The notes beneath the pieces are model-generated. The model did no database searches, was not told the origin of the DNA, and was given only the letters and a program-made list of their open reading frames with translations. This document shows positions 43,059 through 50,800 of a stretch of DNA of 64,000 nucleotides, piece by piece. The DNA is taken from the NCBI GenBank assembly GCA_964630905.1, contig CAZVWR010000004.1, positions 43,709-107,708 of the forward strand, in the 5' to 3' direction. The DNA comes from JAGOEX01 sp964630905. GTDB taxonomy: Bacteria; UBP6; UBA1177. Made by a program: the position numbers and the translations under genes. The stretch's first letter is position 1, and every line of letters starts with the position of its first letter.

Positions 43059-43445
43059 TTCATTAAAAAATATCCGCAAAAGATTCAGTAAAAAAGCGAA
43101 AGGGGCACTGCTTGATTGTGTGTCGGGAGGGATTTCGCAGTGCCCCCGTTTTTTCGCAAGTTAATCCGCCCTCCGCTTTTTGAATAGCGGGAAAGCGTAG
43201 TGTGTGTGAGGACTTTATCTTCATCTTAGAAAAAACCGTTTTACAGGTTGATAGTAATTTAATCAGAAAAAAGATTCGTCCATTTCGTTAAAGTAGAACA
43301 TAAAAAAAATAAGTACGGGTGCTGATTGATAAATCAGGACGGCTATCACTCTGATATTGTTGAGGTTTTGCGGTTCGAGTTAAAGTTTGCGAAATAATTG
43401 GAATAAGTATAAAATCAGCATGTTTTTTAGTTTTAAGGAGAAAAA
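43059..43445 (+). other. Intergenic region of 387 bases without a gene
   Basis: Holds the nrdD terminator (43095-43155), then a small stem CCGCT/AGCGG near 43173-43190, and AT-rich sequence up to the AAGGAG site of the patatin gene. I see no convincing ORF, tRNA or known RNA motif in 43190-43430. A TATAAA-like hexamer around 43409 may belong to the patatin promoter. Confidence 0.6.
43095..43155 (+). terminator. Rho-independent terminator of nrdD
   Basis: Ten-base stem GGGGCACTGC (43102-43111) with GCAGTGCCCC (43137-43146), a loop of about 25 bases, then CGTTTTTT. Outer bases GCGAAA/TTTCGC may extend the stem. Confidence 0.85.
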
Positions 43446-44324
43446 ATGCTTTTTAAGAACAGAAAATGGGCTCTTGTTCTTTCGGGAGGAGGGGCAAAAG
43501 GGATCGCCCACATCGGGGTTTTGAAATTTCTTGATGAAAACGGGTTGAAACCTGATATGGTTGCGGGTACTTCTGCCGGTGCAATTATCGGCAGTTTTTA
43601 CTGCTGCGGCATGACAGCTCTTGAAATAGAGGACTTTATTCTTAATGATTTCGATTACAAGGATTATTTAGACATCAGGACTCTCCATCTCCCTGAAATG
43701 ACTATTACAAGGGCTTTGCAGTTTGGAGAAAGTCTGAAAAATCTTTTTTCAAGGACCGGGATTGATTCGGGAGGTAAAATATATCGAAAAGTGCTTGAAC
43801 TTACTAAAGAAAAAAACTTCGGGGAAGAGGCAATACCGTTTTGTTGCAATTCCGTGGACATAATTAATCACAGACACATTATTCATGATTCCGGAAAAAT
43901 TGCAGATGCAGTCAGAGCATCGTGTGCTGTTCCGGGATTTTTTGCTCCCTGCAAAGTCGGGAACGGACTTCTTGTTGATGGCGGTATCTATGAGAATATG
44001 CCGGTTTTTATTCCGAGACAAAAAGGAATAAAACGGATAGTTGCAGTTAATCTGAATACTTATAATTCTGTTGACATTAATAAAATTCAAACAGGTGCGG
44101 AAGTGATGGTCGAAGCAATGTTTATTTCGAGCAGAATAAGAAAAAGAGAAGGGATGGACAAGCCCGATGTTGAAATAATTGCAACTGACGACAGGCCCAA
44201 CAATGATTTTTCAAATCCGCATGAGCTTATTGAGCTCGGATATCAAAAAACCCTTGAAATGTCTGAAGAAATTAAAGATCTGATTCTTTCCCCGGTTAAA
44301 AAACTGTTATTAGCGAAATTGTAG
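43446..44324 (+). CDS. Patatin-like phospholipase
   Basis: A 292-residue serine lipid hydrolase of the patatin/RssA type. The oxyanion motif SGGGAKGIAHIGVL is near residue 15. The nucleophile motif GTSAG is near residue 42, and the dyad Asp is in LLVDGGIYENMPV near 180. There is no signal peptide, so it is probably cytoplasmic or membrane-associated from inside. AAGGAG precedes the ATG. It is preceded by 387 non-coding bases and followed by a lipoprotein gene after 142 bases, so it is likely transcribed alone. Confidence 0.92.
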   Translation: MLFKNRKWALVLSGGGAKGIAHIGVLKFLDENGLKPDMVAGTSAGAIIGSFYCCGMTALEIEDFILNDFDYKDYLDIRTLHLPEMTITRALQFGESLKNLFSRTGIDSGGKIYRKVLELTKEKNFGEEAIPFCCNSVDIINHRHIIHDSGKIADAVRASCAVPGFFAPCKVGNGLLVDGGIYENMPVFIPRQKGIKRIVAVNLNTYNSVDINKIQTGAEVMVEAMFISSRIRKREGMDKPDVEIIATDDRPNNDFSNPHELIELGYQKTLEMSEEIKDLILSPVKKLLLAKL

Positions 44325-44466
44325 TTTTTCGCACATCTTTCAAAAGGCGAACCACAAAAAGCTTTTTTTAAAGGACATTTTTGTAAATAAGGACGAAATT
44401 CATTTCTATTTATTTAATTTAATGACTGCAAAGTGCTTTTATTTAAACTTTTTCCGGAGGTTTTTT

Positions 44467-46044
44467 ATGAAAAAATTCATGATTTTACTTGTAGTGATTT
44501 TTTTTGCTGTGATTTTGGTTTCATGCGGTGAAGAGAAAAAGGAAACAGGTGATACCGGAAATACCGGAAACACAGGTGATACAGGAAATACCGGCGATAC
44601 CGGTGATACCGGCAATTCCGGCAATACCGGCGACAGCGGTAATTCGGGCGACTCAGGAGATACAGGTAATTCGGGAGATACCGGTAATACAGGAAATACA
44701 GGTGACACTGGCAATACCGGAAACACAGGAAACACAGGAAACACTGGCAATACCGGAGATACCGGAGATACGGCAATAGAAATAACTCTTGTTGAAAATG
44801 TAATTGATGACAACCCTTATAATCCTGCATTCGTAACTGTTGCTGATCTTGATCTTGACGGAAATCTTGACATTATATCTTGCGAATATGGTCCATCCGG
44901 TTTTTCAAACACAAGTATGGAAGGAAAGATCCAGATATATTACGGAACAGGAAATATTGCGACTTGGAATAAGCAGCAGCTTGACACAGGCTCCGCTGTC
45001 AAATTTCCGCATCCCCCTGTTGTTGCAGATGTTGACGGCGACACAGATCTTGACCTTATAATTCCGGGAGGATTTCTTGCATGTGAAGCAAATCCTCTTG
45101 GCGGTCCCTGCGGAACGATTTTCTGGATGGAGAACAAGGGCGAAACATGGGAAAGGCATGATGTTGTCCCTATGGGAGATCCTTCGTTTTATTTCGGAAT
45201 AGAATATGTCGATTTTGACGGTGACGGAATCAAAGATATTGTTACAACAGCAGAGAAGTTCACAAAGAACATGATGGGTTCTGTTACGGCCCGCGAAGAA
45301 AAACTTCTGTGGTTTAAAGGAACTGATTCAGGAATAAGATTCGAAACAACCAAAAGATTCATTTCAGAAAATCATGGTGGCCCTTTTTCAAGAGTTATAG
45401 ATATTGATGAAGATGGAGACCTGGATATAGTAACGGCTCAATATTTTATTGATCCTGCAGCACAGCCGTCGTTTGTCTGGCTTGAAAGAGTTGCAATTGA
45501 CAACTGGACTCCGCATGCTATCAACAACGACAGCGGTGAAGGTTTTCAGATAAATATAGTTGACGATCTTTACGGTGACGGTGTCCGCCGTGCAGTAGGA
45601 ACAAATCATACCAATACTGCTGCAAATCCATCCAGTGCGATGGAAGGGCTTTTTGTGTTTGATATTCCTGAAGATCCGACTCAGCCGTGGACAAAAAAGC
45701 TTATTTCTGACGGCATAAAGTCAAGAAAGGGAAGCAGTATGGCACCGATGGCGGCTCCCGGTGTTTTCGGTATAGGCGATCTGACAGGTAACGGTTTGAT
45801 GGACATCGCTCTTTCAGGTGACGGTGATGCAAGAGTTTTCTGGTATCAGCAGACTTCGGCAGGTGAGTTCACTCAGCATGTAATTGGCGGCGAGCCAGTA
45901 GGATCGCAGCCCGAAGCTCCGAATTCCCAGTTCGGACAGGCAGGCGGAATGAAGATAGTTGATCTTGATGATGATGGACAGAACGAGCTGATAGTTACTT
46001 ATTATGAAGGAAATAAGCTGGTTATTTATACTGTTCAGAAGTAA
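44467..46044 (+). CDS. Lipoprotein with GDTGNTG stalk and FG-GAP/VCBS repeat beta-propeller
   Basis: A 525-residue surface lipoprotein. The ATG at 44467 follows CGGAGG by 7 bases; an in-frame ATG at 44422 adds residues before the signal peptide. Lipobox ILVSC is followed by about 25 Gly-Asn/Asp/Ser-Thr or Ser tripeptides. The rest has at least six calcium-type FG-GAP motifs. Examples are VADLDLDGNLDII, VADVDGDTDLDLI, YVDFDGDGIKDIV, VIDIDEDGDLDIV and IVDLDDDGQNELIV. These form an integrin-like seven-bladed propeller, probably calcium-bound and used for adhesion or glycan contact. The stalk is nearly the same as in the lipoprotein at 21873, but the head domains are unrelated. Confidence 0.9.
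   Translation: MKKFMILLVVIFFAVILVSCGEEKKETGDTGNTGNTGDTGNTGDTGDTGNSGNTGDSGNSGDSGDTGNSGDTGNTGNTGDTGNTGNTGNTGNTGNTGDTGDTAIEITLVENVIDDNPYNPAFVTVADLDLDGNLDIISCEYGPSGFSNTSMEGKIQIYYGTGNIATWNKQQLDTGSAVKFPHPPVVADVDGDTDLDLIIPGGFLACEANPLGGPCGTIFWMENKGETWERHDVVPMGDPSFYFGIEYVDFDGDGIKDIVTTAEKFTKNMMGSVTAREEKLLWFKGTDSGIRFETTKRFISENHGGPFSRVIDIDEDGDLDIVTAQYFIDPAAQPSFVWLERVAIDNWTPHAINNDSGEGFQINIVDDLYGDGVRRAVGTNHTNTAANPSSAMEGLFVFDIPEDPTQPWTKKLISDGIKSRKGSSMAPMAAPGVFGIGDLTGNGLMDIALSGDGDARVFWYQQTSAGEFTQHVIGGEPVGSQPEAPNSQFGQAGGMKIVDLDDDGQNELIVTYYEGNKLVIYTVQK
44545..44772 (+). repeat. GNT/GDT/GNS/GDS tripeptide repeat (9-bp units)
   Basis: About 25 nine-base units coding for Gly-Asn/Asp-Thr, with several Ser variants in the middle. 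Synonymous positions vary. It matches the stalk in the lipoprotein gene at 21873 in peptide design but not base for base. Confidence 0.95.
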
Positions 46045-46084
46045 TTTCCAGGCATTTTCATTTTTTATTATTTTAGAGGTCTGA

Positions 46085-46735
46085 ATGAAAAAGTTCTTAA
46101 TATTACTGTTTATTTCATTGTTCTTGTTGTCCTGCGGTGACAAAGATCAAAAAAGTCAGGATTCCGAAAACAATGATGAATCGACAGATGAAGCGGTAGA
46201 TGAAACAACAGATGACGCAGTAGATGAGATGTCAGATGAAACAACAGATGACGCGGTAGATGAATCTTCTAAAACTGATGAGGACAGTGTTGAGTATGTT
46301 GCTATAATTCCAGGTGTTGGTGTCGGTAGTGTTGAAATAGGAATGAAATACAGCCGGATAAAGGATCTGATAGGTGCTCCTGATTCAGAAATGGGATTCA
46401 ACCGTCTTGTTACGGCCGATTATAAAACGCTTTCTCTTGAACTGGTTTTTACATCACCTGATCTTGCTATGTTAAAAGATGACGCTGTCCTTATTGCAAT
46501 AGGTGCAAAAGACGGTGGCGTTTTTTCAGGAAAGATCATTCCCGGAATGACAAGAGATGAAATAGAAAAAGTGTTTACAGGAGAAAAAGAAGATACAGGC
46601 GATTATGTTTTTTATCCGGAAGGTTTTTCAGTCCAGTATGAAAATAATATTTCGGTTCTGATCGGAGTTTTTCCGCCATATAAGCTTTCATATTCTCCGC
46701 CTGAAATGATCAATTGCAAAACTTCGAAAGAGTAG
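46085..46735 (+). CDS. Lipoprotein with acidic DETTDDAVDE linker
   Basis: A 216-residue lipoprotein with lipobox FLLSC near residue 18. Residues about 25-70 are an acidic spacer in which a DETTDDAVDE block occurs twice (a 30-base near-identical repeat with 36-base period, 46199-46264). The C-terminal 140 residues form a small domain starting IIPGVGVGSVEIGMKYSRIK, with a second related segment IIPGMTRDEIEKVF. This looks like two copies of a BamE/SmpA- or PASTA-like beta-alpha unit, but I cannot assign a family. It is followed 10 bases later by an exported amidohydrolase, so they likely share a transcript. Confidence 0.75.
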   Translation: MKKFLILLFISLFLLSCGDKDQKSQDSENNDESTDEAVDETTDDAVDEMSDETTDDAVDESSKTDEDSVEYVAIIPGVGVGSVEIGMKYSRIKDLIGAPDSEMGFNRLVTADYKTLSLELVFTSPDLAMLKDDAVLIAIGAKDGGVFSGKIIPGMTRDEIEKVFTGEKEDTGDYVFYPEGFSVQYENNISVLIGVFPPYKLSYSPPEMINCKTSKE

Positions 46736-46745
46736 GAGAATAAAA

Positions 46746-47873
46746 ATGAATAAAATATTTGAAAGTATTGTTTTCATTGCTCTTTTTGTTACAACATCAT
46801 TGTATGCAAAAGTTGAGATTGATGGCGAAACTTATGAAGTTTTCGATCCACATCTTCATGTTGGTGAAGTGGGTGCTGTTCCGCTTAATGCAAAAAAGTT
46901 TTTTACAGAATTCCTTTTTATGGGAGTTCCGTATATTCCTGCAATAATCGGAAAAGTGACAAATCCTTATGAGGACCATATCGGTATTAAGGGAAATATG
47001 GAGATCGGTGGAATAGACAGAGCAGTTATTCTTGCAGTATATTCAATGGATACAACTGGTTATGCAACAAATAGTGAGGTTGAGGGATATCTGGTTGATG
47101 ACAGAAATACGGATGTTTCAGGGAACAGGATATTCTGGGGAATGGCGAGCATGAATTTTGAAGATTATGATAATGAAGAGATCCATTCAGCCCGCCTTGA
47201 AGCACTGGAGTCTTATTTTAAACAGAGACCTGATATTTTTATCGGATTGAAACTTGCTCATGCTCATCAGGGTGTTGCATTCAACGATTCAAGATATTAC
47301 GATGTTTTTGAAATTGCGGCAAAATATTCTGTTCCAGTGCTTCTTCATACAGGTTTTTCGCCTTTCCCCGGTTCAAAGGACACTCCGGAATACTACGATC
47401 CGTCTTATCTTGAGGATGTAATTTCATCCTATGACGGTGTAGATGAGAATGGCGATGCAAATGATGAAAAAGTTGTTAAATTTGTGTTCGCTCATGCAGG
47501 TCAGGGAGATAAAAGATCAGTATTGTCAGCACTTTCCATGGCTGAAAAATATGGAAACATCTATCTGGATCTAAGTGCATTGAAAAGACCTTTCCAAATT
47601 GATGAAAATGGAAATGAAGTTCCGGAGGGTGAAGAAGAAAGTGTCGAAGGTTATGACAAGGAACTTGGACAGATCCCATTTGTTCTTCAGGAAATTAAAG
47701 ACAGAAATCTGATTGACAGAGCTTTTTTTGCAACTGACGGACCGCAGTATTCAGGAATGCTCAAGTCCTATTTGTCCACTTTCATAAAAGGGATCAAGAA
47801 AGTTGGTTTTTCAAAAGAGGAAATTGAAAAACTGCTTTATAAAAATGCCGACAAACTTTATTTAAAAAGATAA
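46746..47873 (+). CDS. Exported amidohydrolase (metal-dependent hydrolase, TIM-barrel family)
   Basis: A 375-residue hydrolase with a signal peptide ending LYAK and no lipobox, so probably periplasmic. The mature protein starts with EVFDPHLHVG, the HxH metal motif of amidohydrolases. Next come IGLKLAHAHQG (Lys and His), VLLHTGFS, VFAHAGQG and a late FFATDGPQYSG with the conserved Asp. This order matches the Amidohydro_2 family, which hydrolyses or decarboxylates small cyclic or aromatic substrates. Export of such an enzyme is less common. Insertions with GDANDEKV and EVPEGEEESVEG are acidic. The substrate is unknown. Confidence 0.85.
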   Translation: MNKIFESIVFIALFVTTSLYAKVEIDGETYEVFDPHLHVGEVGAVPLNAKKFFTEFLFMGVPYIPAIIGKVTNPYEDHIGIKGNMEIGGIDRAVILAVYSMDTTGYATNSEVEGYLVDDRNTDVSGNRIFWGMASMNFEDYDNEEIHSARLEALESYFKQRPDIFIGLKLAHAHQGVAFNDSRYYDVFEIAAKYSVPVLLHTGFSPFPGSKDTPEYYDPSYLEDVISSYDGVDENGDANDEKVVKFVFAHAGQGDKRSVLSALSMAEKYGNIYLDLSALKRPFQIDENGNEVPEGEEESVEGYDKELGQIPFVLQEIKDRNLIDRAFFATDGPQYSGMLKSYLSTFIKGIKKVGFSKEEIEKLLYKNADKLYLKR

Positions 47874-47895
47874 TTAAGATTAGTAGGAGTCAAAA

Positions 47896-48453
47896 ATGAA
47901 AAAAACAATGCTTGTTCTTCTGGTAATATTTTTAATGATTTTCTTTGTTTCATGCGGAGAAAATGAAGAAACGGAAAAGGTAAATGATGATGCCGGGGAA
48001 ACAGTTGACGAAGAAAAAAATGACGATGTAAAAACAGATGATGTTCAAAAACAGGATGATGAAACAGCAGATGAATCAGAAAGTACAGTTGATGAGAGTC
48101 AGACTGTCGATGAAATTATTGAAGAAATTGATGAAAATAATATCGATTTAGAGCAGAATGATGATGAAACAGTTGATGAAACTGAGATCGCAGATGAAAA
48201 CAATGAAAATCCTTATTCCTGTCTGGCTAATCCTTGTGCGGTTGATGCCGATTGTCCATGTGAAGCGAGCTGGTGCGTAATTGATGACGATAATGTCAGT
48301 TATGCAGGGCTTACAAAGCTTACATGTGCAAAAAAAGATTGTATTGTCGGAGATGATTCAACATGTCCTGCTGATTACACTTGTGCCGAAATTCCCGGAT
48401 TTGTTCTTGCATTAATGCCCGAACTTCCAAAAACTGTCTGCAAGAAGAAATAA
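47896..48453 (+). CDS. Acidic-linker Cys-rich lipoprotein
   Basis: A 185-residue lipoprotein with lipobox FFVSC near residue 20. Residues about 25-105 are almost entirely Asp, Glu, Thr, Val and Asn. The C-terminal 75 residues carry ten or so Cys (SCLANPCAVDADCPCEASWC, then CAKKDC, STCPADYTC and a final VCKKK), a small disulfide-rich head. The pattern C-x-NPC-x5-C resembles Myxococcus/Stigmatella-type surface modules. No enzymatic motif is visible. It follows the amidohydrolase by 22 bases behind AGGAG. Confidence 0.8.
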   Translation: MKKTMLVLLVIFLMIFFVSCGENEETEKVNDDAGETVDEEKNDDVKTDDVQKQDDETADESESTVDESQTVDEIIEEIDENNIDLEQNDDETVDETEIADENNENPYSCLANPCAVDADCPCEASWCVIDDDNVSYAGLTKLTCAKKDCIVGDDSTCPADYTCAEIPGFVLALMPELPKTVCKKK

Positions 48454-48532
48454 CTTATTCCTTGTAAAAAACCCCGACAGTGATATTTTATCTAAGCTTA
48501 AATTGATAATTCACATTTTTGCGGGGGTTAAA

Positions 48533-50707
48533 ATGAGAAGGTTTTTATTTTTTGTTGTTATTTTGTCGCTGATCGTTTCGTGTGATGGTAAGAAAACGAT
48601 AAAAGACAATGATGATCTTAATGTTTCAGGTGACAGTGACGAGATATCTGATGAAGCTGTTACTGATACTGAAAATGTCGATGATCCGTTTGATTCCGAT
48701 GAGATCATTGATGATGCCGAACTTCTCTGCGGAAACGGTGTAATTGAAGGAACAGAGGCCTGCGACAAAGATGAAAAGAGTTGCGTTGAGCTGGATGCAG
48801 AAAGATATATCAGCGGAACCGCCGCATGTTCATCTGACTGCACGGAATATGACACATCAACCTGTGTGAGAAGCTGTACCGACGGCTCAACAAGATGTCT
48901 TGTCAATGTTCTTCAGGAATGTTCAGAAAGAACATGGAGTGATAAAGAAGATTGTTCCGACAAAGATCTTTTATGTCTGCAACAGCCCGAATCATCAGGA
49001 TATCAGCGTGTTTATGAATGTAGAGAGCTCGGTGAAGACAACAGTTGTGCCGTAGTCCTTGCCTGTTATAACATTTGTGAAGGGGATTCCGATTGTCAGG
49101 ATGAATGTGAGGCAAGCGGAACAGAGGCGGCACAGAATTTCTTTGATCCTCTTCTTGAGTGCGGTGAAGCTAATTGTTCAGGAGTTTCAGATACGAATTG
49201 TCTTAGAGAAAGCTGCAATACTGCATACAGGGCATGCCGTAACGATCCGGGAATTCAGTGCAGTAACGGATTTGTTGAAGGGAGTGAAGAGTGTGATGAC
49301 GGAAATCTTTCAAATATGGACGGATGTTCAGATGAATGCAAAGTGGAAACGGCAGGAACCTGTAACAACGGTGTAATAGAATCGCTCGAACAGTGCGAAG
49401 ACGGAAATCTTGATAACGGGGATGGCTGTGATGAATTCTGCAGATTTGAATATGATGACAGGTTTGATCTTGAAGGACCTGAATACACAGGTGATTCTTT
49501 AATGATATTAAATGTTTCTCCGTTAAGCGGCAATATTTCAAACAGTGGTGCAATGCCTCCTGCGGTGCTTAAGAACATTTCAGTTACACCGGAATCTTCG
49601 GGAACAGGGCTTAATGATCTTTTTATAAATCCCCATTTCAAAATTCCTGAAGGGTTGACCAATGATGATCTTTATGAGCCGAGAATTCTTCTTCTTCCCA
49701 AAGTAGGGGACACACAGGTGTTTTATGTTGTCAATTCATCAGGAACCTCGTATGATCAAGTCACGGCAACACTTTTAAAGATCGGGACTCATGTCCAGAT
49801 CTGGTCTGATGAAGCTGATTTCGCAACGACTGAAGAGATAAATGATATAGCCGATGAGTTTGATGATGTTATCTATCCGCTTGTGACAACGAATTTTGCA
49901 ATGCCTTCAGATGTAAATGATGATGAAACCATAACGCTGCTTTTTACAGATCTCGGTCTTTCAATTGCGGGCTATTTCAGCCCCGGGGATCTTTATGCAA
50001 AGTCGATGTATCCTCAGTCAAATGAAAGGGACATGATATTTGTCAGTACAAGGAACGCTCTGACCGAAAAGAGTGCATATGCAGTTATCGCACACGAGTT
50101 CCAGCACCTCTGCTATAACAATCAGAATGCGATCGTTGAAGGCGATGCAATGGGGATCAACAGCAACGAAAATATCTGGATCAATGAAGGGATGTCGATG
50201 ACAGCGATGCATCTTTACAACGGGATACAGTCAGACTGGATAACGGCCTATAATCAGTCGGGCTCGATCTCTTCAGGGCAGGCGCTTACTTACTGGAATG
50301 ATTCTGATTCAAACGATGTTTACGGCAACTATGCTCTTTCATATCTTTTCTTTCAGTATCTTAGAATTCAGGGAGACAACAAAACTGAAATGTTTAAAGA
50401 AATAGTGACCGATCCAATTAATGATTACCGCTGTATTGAGAAAGCAATAAGAAAATATGCGGGAGAAGGGTATAATTTCAGTGATTTCTACACCGATTTC
50501 CGTCTTGCACTGTTTCTGAAGGATGCTTCAGGCAGATTCGGATTCAAAAGTGAAACAGGATTCAACCTCAACAGGAAATATTATAACGGCACAGCAGCCG
50601 TTGACCTCAGAGGAACAGGCACTCTCATCAAACAGATCTCTTCATCCTTCACCGAGCCTGTTGGCAAAGGTGCACTGATAAAATATATCGGCATCACGAC
50701 GGAATAA
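48533..50707 (+). CDS. Lipoprotein metalloprotease (M30-like) with Myxococcus Cys-rich repeats
   Basis: A 724-residue lipoprotein starting at 48533; the in-frame ATG at 48503 lies before the signal peptide. Lipobox IVSC is followed by an acidic linker. Cys-rich modules follow, including CGNGVIEGTEACD and two copies of the Myxococcus-type repeat: CSNGFVEGSEECDDGN and CNNGVIESLEQCEDGN. The C-terminal half is a zinc protease: AHEFQHLCYN gives HEFQH at residues 521-525 and WINEGMS gives a Glu near 552. This arrangement fits M30 (hyicolysin-like) gluzincins. It probably acts at the cell surface. The substrate is unknown. Confidence 0.85.
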   Translation: MRRFLFFVVILSLIVSCDGKKTIKDNDDLNVSGDSDEISDEAVTDTENVDDPFDSDEIIDDAELLCGNGVIEGTEACDKDEKSCVELDAERYISGTAACSSDCTEYDTSTCVRSCTDGSTRCLVNVLQECSERTWSDKEDCSDKDLLCLQQPESSGYQRVYECRELGEDNSCAVVLACYNICEGDSDCQDECEASGTEAAQNFFDPLLECGEANCSGVSDTNCLRESCNTAYRACRNDPGIQCSNGFVEGSEECDDGNLSNMDGCSDECKVETAGTCNNGVIESLEQCEDGNLDNGDGCDEFCRFEYDDRFDLEGPEYTGDSLMILNVSPLSGNISNSGAMPPAVLKNISVTPESSGTGLNDLFINPHFKIPEGLTNDDLYEPRILLLPKVGDTQVFYVVNSSGTSYDQVTATLLKIGTHVQIWSDEADFATTEEINDIADEFDDVIYPLVTTNFAMPSDVNDDETITLLFTDLGLSIAGYFSPGDLYAKSMYPQSNERDMIFVSTRNALTEKSAYAVIAHEFQHLCYNNQNAIVEGDAMGINSNENIWINEGMSMTAMHLYNGIQSDWITAYNQSGSISSGQALTYWNDSDSNDVYGNYALSYLFFQYLRIQGDNKTEMFKEIVTDPINDYRCIEKAIRKYAGEGYNFSDFYTDFRLALFLKDASGRFGFKSETGFNLNRKYYNGTAAVDLRGTGTLIKQISSSFTEPVGKGALIKYIGITTE

Positions 50708-50740
50708 AAAAGTTCATATTTTATGTATTCAGACAACTTA

Positions 50741-50769
50741 TTGACTCAAAATAGAGTTTAAAGTATCAT
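50741..50769 (+). promoter_or_regulatory. Sigma-70-like promoter of the spermidine-synthase-like operon
   Basis: TTGACT (50741-50746), 17-base spacer and TATCAT (50764-50769), 31 bases before the ATG at 50801. Confidence 0.5.
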
Positions 50770-50800
50770 CGCTCGATTTTAAGTTTATTGAGGTTGTTTT

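Noticed and set aside
43360..43395. tRNA T-arm-like GGTTCGAGTTA
   Set aside because: No cloverleaf can be formed around it; no acceptor stem or anticodon arm.
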